A stretch of 12,000 bases of DNA, from the NCBI GenBank assembly GCA_003456125.1, contig DMPD01000193.1:989-12988 (forward strand), given 5' to 3'. The stretch comes from Cyanobacteria bacterium UBA8156. Its GTDB lineage: Bacteria > Cyanobacteriota > Cyanobacteriia > Pseudanabaenales > Pseudanabaenaceae. The translations under genes and the position numbers were made by a program. Below are positions 7,146 through 12,000 of this stretch, one piece after another. Numbering within the stretch: position 1 is the stretch's first letter; the number at the start of each line of letters is the position of its first letter. The notes under the pieces were generated by a model. That model saw only the letters and a list, made by a program, of their open reading frames with translations. It was not told where the DNA came from and did no database searches.

Positions 7146-7529
7146 ATGGCGCTGGAGTTGAAGCAAGCCTCGCCCCAAGAAGTCCAAATCTATATTCCCT
7201 ACTATCGAGAACCGGCGAAAAAGACGGCTTTGCCCTACGCTATTGGGCTGTACAAGCAAGGAGAAATTCAAGGGGAACGGCTGGTGGAAAATGCTCCACC
7301 GGTACCCTTCACCATCACTTGGCGGCCCACCAATTTGCCCAGCGACCCCGTATTGTGCAAAGTCACCTTTGAAGGAGATGCGGAAATGACCTACGAAGTG
7401 AGCTTCCAAAACTCAGAGTTCGTGAGCTATCTCATTGATTTTGTCATTGGTCACCGTGAGAAACAGACCCTCGACTTTCCGTCGGGTTTTTATTTCCGGT
7501 TGTTTCGGATGAAAACCGTTGAAGGATAG
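7146..7529 (+). CDS. Hypothetical protein, 127 residues, probably beta-rich
   Basis: I do not recognise this family. The frame runs from ATG 7146 to the TAG at 7527-7529. There is no signal peptide or membrane helix, so a cytoplasmic protein is expected. The N-terminal part has LKQASPQEVQIYIPYYREP; the middle, VPFTITWRPTNLP followed by CKVTFEGDAEMTYEVSF, alternates hydrophobic and polar residues as in a small beta-sandwich; the end is aromatic-rich (FPSGFYFRLFRM). It looks like a real gene because it fills the gap between two clear genes, has codon use like its neighbours, and its end contains the ribosome binding site for the SppA-like gene, whose ATG is four bases beyond its stop. The 35-base gap to the lipoprotein gene has only a weak GGGGAA before the ATG. 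Context suggests co-expression with sppA, but gives no function. Confidence 0.7.
   Translation: MALELKQASPQEVQIYIPYYREPAKKTALPYAIGLYKQGEIQGERLVENAPPVPFTITWRPTNLPSDPVLCKVTFEGDAEMTYEVSFQNSEFVSYLIDFVIGHREKQTLDFPSGFYFRLFRMKTVEG
7522..7526 (+). promoter_or_regulatory. Ribosome binding site that sets the SppA-like start
   Basis: AAGGA lies seven bases before ATG 7534, within the last codons of the preceding gene. It would overlap or lie directly beside the in-frame TTG at 7519, so it supports ATG 7534 as the start. Confidence 0.7.
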
Positions 7530-7533
7530 TTTC

Positions 7534-8322
7534 ATGTTGTGGCGCAAAAAGCAAAAAATTGCCTTGGTGGAAGTGACCGGTGCGATCGCTGGGCCCACCC
7601 GCAAATTTCTGTTGGAGACCTTTGAGAACCTCCAACGGCAGAAATGGCCGGCGCTGGTGCTGCGGATTGATAGTCCGGGGGGGGTGGTCGGCGACTGCCA
7701 GGAAATCCATGCCGGTTTGCAGCGGCTGCGGGCCCACAACATCCGCACGGTGGCCAGTTTCGGCAACATCTCGGCTTCAGGGGGGGTGTACATTGGGGTG
7801 GGGGCGGAAAAAATTGTCAGCAATCCTGGAACCATCACCGGCAGCATCGGCGTAATTTTGCGGGGCAACAACCTAGAGAAGCTGTTGGAGCGGTTGGGGG
7901 TCTCGTTCAAAACCATCAAATCCGGGCCGTTTAAGGACATTTTGGGCTTCGATCGCCCTACCACCCCCGAAGAGGAAGTCATTTTACAAAAGCTCATCGA
8001 CAGCAGCTACGGTCAATTTGTGCAGGTGGTGGCGGCCGGGCGGCAATTGAGTCCGGCTACGGTGCGATCGTTCGCCGATGGCCGGGTGTTTACGGGAGAG
8101 CAGGCACTGGGGTTGGGCTTGGTGGATCGCCTGGGCACCCTCGAAGATGCCCGCCGGTGGGCCGCCGAGTTGGCAGGACTCGACCCCGAAAAAGCCAAGT
8201 TTCAGGTCTTCAAACCGGCCAAACCGCTGGTCAACCGCTTGCTACCGGGCAGTACCACCCTAAACTGGCTGGAACAAGAATTGACCTGGCGGGGCTTGCC
8301 GCTATGGTTGTGGCTGCCTTAG
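7534..8322 (+). CDS. Signal peptide peptidase SppA, short form (family S49, SppA2-like)
   Basis: A 262-residue serine protease of the S49 family, which uses a Ser/Lys dyad to degrade remnant signal peptides and other membrane peptides. The core begins at once with KIALVEVTGAI, then the substrate-groove motif LRIDSPGGVVGD. The probable nucleophile is S82 in NISASGGVYIG, followed by GTITGSIGVI; the probable general base is K134 in IKSGPFKDI. VFTGEQALGLGLVDRLGTLEDA is the usual C-terminal signature. The length matches single-domain SppA, not the roughly 600-residue two-domain form (SppA1). There is no N-terminal membrane anchor or signal peptide, so it is probably cytoplasmic or peripheral; the end (WRGLPLWLWLP) is hydrophobic and might touch membrane. 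An upstream TTG at 7519 is in frame, but the AAGGA sequence favours ATG 7534. It sits four bases after the unknown 127-residue gene and 34 bases before a small membrane protein gene. An eight-G run at 7677-7684 encodes the PGGV segment. Confidence 0.9.
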   Translation: MLWRKKQKIALVEVTGAIAGPTRKFLLETFENLQRQKWPALVLRIDSPGGVVGDCQEIHAGLQRLRAHNIRTVASFGNISASGGVYIGVGAEKIVSNPGTITGSIGVILRGNNLEKLLERLGVSFKTIKSGPFKDILGFDRPTTPEEEVILQKLIDSSYGQFVQVVAAGRQLSPATVRSFADGRVFTGEQALGLGLVDRLGTLEDARRWAAELAGLDPEKAKFQVFKPAKPLVNRLLPGSTTLNWLEQELTWRGLPLWLWLP

Positions 8323-8356
8323 GAGAGGGGGCAGAGTAGAAAGAAAAGGGGAGGCG

Positions 8357-8569
8357 ATGAAAGAGAAGTGGATTTGGTACGCCAAAGCGCAAACGGGCGT
8401 GTTGCTGTTTCCGTTGGGGCTGTGTCTGTTTGGGGAAGCGGTGACCCGGCGCATTGCCGGGGAATCCTGGTTTTGGTGGGGTACCATCGCCCTGGTGGCG
8501 ATCAATGCCGGCGTGGGGCTGATGATTGAGAGCGGTTTGATCGGCGGGTTTCCCCGAAACCCAAAATGA
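8357..8569 (+). CDS. Hypothetical small membrane protein, 70 residues, two helices
   Basis: Not recognised. The protein has two hydrophobic stretches, about residues 13-27 (GVLLFPLGLCLFGEA) and 40-60 (WWGTIALVAINAGVGLMIESG), separated by a short basic loop (TRRIAGES). It has a basic, Trp-rich N-terminus (KEKWIWYAKAQ) and a short tail ending in RNPK. A hairpin in the inner or thylakoid membrane with both ends on the same side is likely. ATG 8357 follows a purine-rich AGGGGAGG (8347-8354), a strong if closely placed ribosome binding site. The stop overlaps the moeA start as ATGA, so the two are probably translationally coupled. This coupling, the ribosome binding site and the composition support a real gene; no function can be given. 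Confidence 0.7.
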   Translation: MKEKWIWYAKAQTGVLLFPLGLCLFGEAVTRRIAGESWFWWGTIALVAINAGVGLMIESGLIGGFPRNPK

Positions 8570-9735
8570 TCGGGCCGGCGGAGGCCCTGGCCCGGATGAC
8601 GGTACGGGTGCGGCCCGTAACCACCGAAACCATTCCCTTAGAGCAGGCGGGGGGGAGAGTATTGGCGATCGCCCCCGTAGCCAGCCAGGATTTTCCGACC
8701 CAGGACAATTCGGCTATGGACGGCTATGCCCTGCGGGCCGCGGATGCAGGACAAGCGTTGCGACTCCTTGCAACCGGAGAGCCCTTGGTTTCCGGTACGG
8801 CGGTGCGGGTATGGACCGGCGGGGGACTGCCACCGGGAGCGGATGCCGTCGTGCCCCAGGAGCAGGGTCAGCGGGAGGGCGATCGCCTGGTAATTCCCCC
8901 TGCAATTCAACCAGGGCAATTTGTACGGTATCGGGGGGAAGGGTGTCGGTCGGGAACCGTCTTGTTGGAGGAGGGGCAGCGGCTGGGGGCAGCCGATTTG
9001 TCGCTGTTGGCGGCCACCGGCATCGCCGAAGTGACGGTGTACCGGCGACCGGTGGTGGGGTTGTTGGCCAGCGGCAACGAAGTGCAACCCCTAGGGGAAC
9101 CCCTGCGCGCGGGTCATGTGTACGATGCCAATCGCTACGGACTGACGGACTTGCTGACCCAAGCCGGTTGTGACGTGCAGCATTGGGGGATTGTGCCGGA
9201 CGATCGCCCTCGATTGCAGGAAGTATTGATGCAGGCTTTAGCTGCCGATGCGGTGGTGAGTACGGGGGGCACCGCCGTCGGCGACAGCGATTGGGTCGGG
9301 GCCGTGTTGGCGGACCTGGGGGCGGAAATCGCAGTGCAGTCGATCGCCATCAAACCCGGCAAGCCCCTAATTTTTGCTACCTTTGCCCAATATCCAGCCC
9401 TGTATTTTGGGGTGCCGGGGAATCCGGTGTCGGCTTTGGTGAGCGGCTGGCGTTTTTTGCAACCGGTTTTGCGGCAACTGGGGGGCGAAACCACTCCCGT
9501 CCAGCCTTGGCGGTGCGAGACCCTGGATCGGTTGCCGGGGGCGGGCAACCGGGAAAACAATCTGTGGGGCACCCTAATATGGGAACAGGGAGAACCTCGC
9601 TTTCGGTTGGCCGCCGGGGTGCAAAACTCTGGCAACATTTGGGGAATGGGCGGAGTCACGGCGTTGGCGGTGGTTCCCCCCCACATCGAAGCGATCGCCC
9701 CTGGCGAGGAGGTTTGGGTATGGCCTGGGTTGTAA
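8566..9735 (+). CDS. moeA: Molybdopterin molybdenumtransferase MoeA
   Basis: A 389-residue cytoplasmic enzyme that inserts molybdate into adenylylated molybdopterin, the last general step of molybdenum cofactor synthesis. In cyanobacteria the cofactor serves nitrate reductase among others. Diagnostic motifs are present in order: DNSAMDGYA at 47-55, with D52 in the position of the essential aspartate of E. coli MoeA; GGGLPPGADAVV; the MPT-binding STGGTAVGDSD at 232-242; IKPGKPLIF from 262; and GVPGNPVSALVS from 282. The C-terminal beta domain is complete, ending in GEEVWVWPGL. Length is typical. The start shares ATGA with the stop of the small membrane gene, and the end overlaps the CHAT gene by 16 bases. 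No other molybdenum-cofactor or nitrate assimilation gene is in the window, so its placement in this cluster is not explained by pathway. Gephyrin-like and MoeA2 paralogues share these motifs, but every one needed is intact. Confidence 0.94.
   Translation: MIGPAEALARMTVRVRPVTTETIPLEQAGGRVLAIAPVASQDFPTQDNSAMDGYALRAADAGQALRLLATGEPLVSGTAVRVWTGGGLPPGADAVVPQEQGQREGDRLVIPPAIQPGQFVRYRGEGCRSGTVLLEEGQRLGAADLSLLAATGIAEVTVYRRPVVGLLASGNEVQPLGEPLRAGHVYDANRYGLTDLLTQAGCDVQHWGIVPDDRPRLQEVLMQALAADAVVSTGGTAVGDSDWVGAVLADLGAEIAVQSIAIKPGKPLIFATFAQYPALYFGVPGNPVSALVSGWRFLQPVLRQLGGETTPVQPWRCETLDRLPGAGNRENNLWGTLIWEQGEPRFRLAAGVQNSGNIWGMGGVTALAVVPPHIEAIAPGEEVWVWPGL
9706..9712 (+). promoter_or_regulatory. Ribosome binding site for the CHAT gene, inside moeA
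   Basis: GAGGAGG lies seven bases before ATG 9720, the best Shine-Dalgarno match seen in the window. It encodes the moeA residues EE near the C-terminus, so CHAT translation starts inside moeA. Confidence 0.85.
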
Positions 9736-12000
9736 GGATTTTGGGATTCGGGCTGGGGTTGTGGCTGGCGTTGGGGGGAGGGTTGTGGGCTAATCCCGGA
9801 ACGCCCGCCGAGCTGGTGAGCCGGGGGCAAGCGCAATACCAAGCGGGGGAAGTCACCGCCGCTTTGAATCTCTGGCAACAGGCAGCCACCGGTTTTGCCG
9901 CCTTGGGCGATCGGGAAGGGCAGGTACAAGCCCTCAGCAACGCGGCGGTAGCCGCCCAGCAATTGGGAGACTGGGACACCGCCCGGCAAGCCCTCGATCG
10001 CGCTCTACCGTTTTTGGGCAGTGTATCGGTGCGGCGGCAGGCTCAGTGGTACAACACCGAAGGCAGTCTGTGGCTAACCCTCGGACAGCCGGAAAAAGCG
10101 ATCGCCGCCTGGGAGAACGCGAGCCAACGGTACCAAGCGGCCGGCGATCGCCGCGGGCAGGTACGGGCCGCCGTCAATGGGTCCCAAGCTTTTCAGCAGA
10201 TGGGATTTCACCGGCGTGCCTTGGAAGCGCTGAGCGCCGTCCAACCGTTGGTACCTTTGGTCGAGGGTACCGAACAAGGGGCCTGGCACCGCCGTCAGGG
10301 GGAAGTGTGGGCCGCCCTGGGAGATACCCCAGCGGCGATCGCCGCCTTTGAGCAGGCGCGCACCTTGGCCCCCACCGCCGCCGAGCGGGCATGGGTAGAC
10401 CTAGCCTGGGGGAACCTCCTGCGGGACGAAGGGGCCAGCCAAAGGGCCCTGGATCGGTACGCCCAAGCCGAAGCTGGAGAAGCCGCCGTCTTGGCCCGGT
10501 TGCAGGAGTTTGCCCTATTGGTCGCCAAGCAACGGTTTGCCGAAGCCCAACCACGGATTCCGGCCCTGGCAACCGCCTTGGAGGCATTGTCCCCCGGTAG
10601 CTTCCGCAGCCAACAGCGCATCGTGTTCGCCGAAAATCTAGCGCCGTTGAACCGCGAGGAGGCTGCCCAGCAGCAGCTCAACACCGCGATCGCCGAAGCC
10701 GAGGCCCTGGGCGATCGCCGCACCCTATCGTGGACTTGGGGCACCCTGGGGCACCTTCAAGAACAACGGCGGGAATGGATCGCCGCCGAAACCTGGACGC
10801 GGCGGGCCTTGCAACTGGCAGAGTCCCAGCAAATGGGGGACTTGGGGTACCGTTGGCAGTGGCAATTGGGGCGCTTACGCCAACAACAGGGGGATACCAC
10901 CGGGGCGATCGCCGCCTACCGGGCCGCCGTCACCACCCTCAACACCCTGCGGGGAGACTTGGTCGCCACCGCCCCCACCGCCCAATTTTCCTTCCGGGAG
11001 AGCGTCGAGCCGGTGTACCGGGAACTGGTCGGCTTGTTGTTGGGCGATCGCCCCGGCCAAACCGAATTGGGGCAAGCCCGACAAGTGGTGGAATCTTTGC
11101 AGCAAGCCGAACTCACCAACTACTTTCGGAACGACTGCCTGACGGCCCAACCCGTCCAACTCGTTAACGTCGATCCCAACGCCATGATTTTGTACCCCAT
11201 TGTGTTGCCCGATCGCCTGGAAGTAATTTACGAAATACCAGGTCAACCCCTGCAACGGTTTCAGCAACCCGTCACCGCCGCCCAACTCGAAGCCACCGTC
11301 GAACAACTGCGGGCCGATCTGCTCGACCCCACCTCAGCGGACTACCTCGCCGGCAGTCAACAACTGTACAACTGGTTGGTGCGGCCCGTCCTTACCAATA
11401 CGACCGTCAAAACGCTGGTGTTTGTGCCCGATGGCACGTTGCGCAACATTCCCTTTGCTGTGCTGCACAACGGGCAGCAGTTTTTAGCCGAACAATTCAA
11501 AATTGCCGTCACCCCCGGTTTGGAGCTGCTGGACACCCGTCCCCTCACCGCCCAGCCCTTGGGGGCCGTGGCCGCTGGCCTCACCGAAGGTCGCCAGGGA
11601 TTTTCACCGCTGCCCAATGTCGCCACCGAAGTCGCCCGCATTCAGCAGAGTTTGCCCAGTCGGGTGCTGGTGGATCGCACCTTCACTACCCGCGATTTGG
11701 AAAAAGCCATTCGCGATACCCCCTTCCCCGTCGTGCATTTGGCCACCCACGGCCAATTCAGTTCCAACGTCGAAAACACCTTTTTGTTGACCTGGGACGG
11801 CCGCCTCAACATCGAAGATTTGAACCGATTGTTGCAATTGCGGGAGCGGGATCGGGCGATCGAGTTGCTGATTTTGAGCGCCTGCCAAACCGCCGTGGGC
11901 GATCGCCGGGCGGCCCTGGGGTTGGCCGGCACGGCCATCCGGGCCGGTGCCCGCAGCACCGTCGCCTCGTTGTGGTCCGTCAGCGACGAAGCCACTGCCC
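9720..12000 (+). CDS. Exported TPR-CHAT protein, probable caspase-like protease (3' end outside window)
   Basis: The frame is open from ATG 9720 to the window end, giving 760 residues without the C-terminus. Residues 1-24 are a plausible signal peptide: R6, a Leu/Gly-rich core and a cleavage site near GLWA-NP. TPR-like helical repeats follow from about 30 to 420, with units such as AYQAGEV-like turns, KAIAAWENA, AAIAAFEQA and GAIAAYRAA. A bridging region (FSFRESVEPVYRELVGLLL) is common before CHAT domains. The CHAT domain starts near 475, with the segments TLVFVPDGTLRNIPFAVLH, VVHLATHGQF and LLILSACQTAVGD. The caspase-type pair is H677 and C722, both intact. CHAT proteins are clan CD peptidases or related scaffolds. 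Many cyanobacterial ones are exported or filament-associated, and the target is unknown. It overlaps moeA by 16 bases and has a strong ribosome binding site, so translation is probably coupled. The visible domain ends at STVASLWSVSDEATA, with little expected beyond. Confidence 0.9.
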   Translation, partial: MAWVVRILGFGLGLWLALGGGLWANPGTPAELVSRGQAQYQAGEVTAALNLWQQAATGFAALGDREGQVQALSNAAVAAQQLGDWDTARQALDRALPFLGSVSVRRQAQWYNTEGSLWLTLGQPEKAIAAWENASQRYQAAGDRRGQVRAAVNGSQAFQQMGFHRRALEALSAVQPLVPLVEGTEQGAWHRRQGEVWAALGDTPAAIAAFEQARTLAPTAAERAWVDLAWGNLLRDEGASQRALDRYAQAEAGEAAVLARLQEFALLVAKQRFAEAQPRIPALATALEALSPGSFRSQQRIVFAENLAPLNREEAAQQQLNTAIAEAEALGDRRTLSWTWGTLGHLQEQRREWIAAETWTRRALQLAESQQMGDLGYRWQWQLGRLRQQQGDTTGAIAAYRAAVTTLNTLRGDLVATAPTAQFSFRESVEPVYRELVGLLLGDRPGQTELGQARQVVESLQQAELTNYFRNDCLTAQPVQLVNVDPNAMILYPIVLPDRLEVIYEIPGQPLQRFQQPVTAAQLEATVEQLRADLLDPTSADYLAGSQQLYNWLVRPVLTNTTVKTLVFVPDGTLRNIPFAVLHNGQQFLAEQFKIAVTPGLELLDTRPLTAQPLGAVAAGLTEGRQGFSPLPNVATEVARIQQSLPSRVLVDRTFTTRDLEKAIRDTPFPVVHLATHGQFSSNVENTFLLTWDGRLNIEDLNRLLQLRERDRAIELLILSACQTAVGDRRAALGLAGTAIRAGARSTVASLWSVSDEATA

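Larger units (their letters stand above)
7..11906. repeat. Dispersed HIP1 octamers GCGATCGC (23 copies)
   Basis: The palindrome occurs, by hand count, starting at 7, 301, 1162, 2038, 2164, 3701, 4349, 4461, 5413, 5839, 6850, 7582, 8665, 8879, 9691, 10098, 10144, 10335, 10686, 10711, 10905, 11044 and 11899: about one per 520 bases. HIP1 is a known highly repeated motif of many cyanobacterial genomes. Eight of the copies fall in the 2.3 kb of the CHAT gene. None lies in the two larger intergenic gaps. Confidence 0.95.

Noticed and set aside
7519..7533. TTG start that would extend the SppA-like protein by five residues
   Set aside because: It lies before and partly inside the AAGGA sequence that is ideally placed for ATG 7534, and the extra residues (starting MKDSF) add no family feature.
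9135..9989. Reverse-strand open frame (284 codons) across the moeA-CHAT junction
   Set aside because: It lies opposite two well-supported genes, has no recognisable domain and is Pro/Ser/Arg-rich, as expected from antisense of GC-rich code.
1..12000. CRISPR, prophage, transposon or toxin-antitoxin content
   Set aside because: There are no regularly spaced repeats, transposase or integrase motifs, terminal inverted repeats or small toxin-antitoxin pairs. The small membrane gene lacks a partner of antitoxin type.

Overview
The window is from a cyanobacterium. It is GC-rich (about 60% by eye) and carries 23 copies of the HIP1 octamer GCGATCGC counted by hand, a cyanobacterial genome signature. 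The gene content agrees: a DesA-type acyl-lipid desaturase, a NatB-like amino-acid-binding lipoprotein, a short SppA2-like protease and a TPR-CHAT protein. I cannot name the genus. Every supported gene is on the + strand and no gene-free stretch exceeds 130 bases. I see no tRNA, rRNA, CRISPR array, insertion sequence or integrase.

Region 1 (1-4507) is a chemotaxis-like signalling cluster of the kind that controls type IV pilus motility or phototaxis in cyanobacteria: the 3' end of a methyl-accepting receptor gene, a 1,177-residue CheA-type hybrid kinase, and a short CheW-like adaptor whose start lies inside the kinase gene. The kinase has two near-equivalent HPt-containing units from an internal duplication with a period of exactly 285 residues.

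Region 2 (4508-5692) holds desA, which places the second double bond (delta-12) in membrane fatty acids. It has its own leader with a possible -10 box, small inverted repeats, a GT-rich tract and a strong ribosome binding site.

Region 3 (5693-12000) may be one long transcription unit: a substrate-binding lipoprotein with no adjacent permease genes, an unknown 127-residue protein, SppA2-like peptidase, an unknown 70-residue two-helix membrane protein, moeA (molybdenum cofactor insertion), and an exported TPR-CHAT protein cut by the window edge. Spacing tightens along the group: 35, 4 and 34 bases, then overlaps of 4 and 16 bases. The unexpected part is the end, where a caspase-like CHAT protein with an export signal appears translationally coupled to moeA.

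Most of the window is ordinary cyanobacterial core and signalling genes. The strongest leads are the duplicated HPt unit with its unnamed companion domain, the moeA-CHAT coupling, and apparent over-representation of the palindrome GGTACC. None of these by itself proves a new system.
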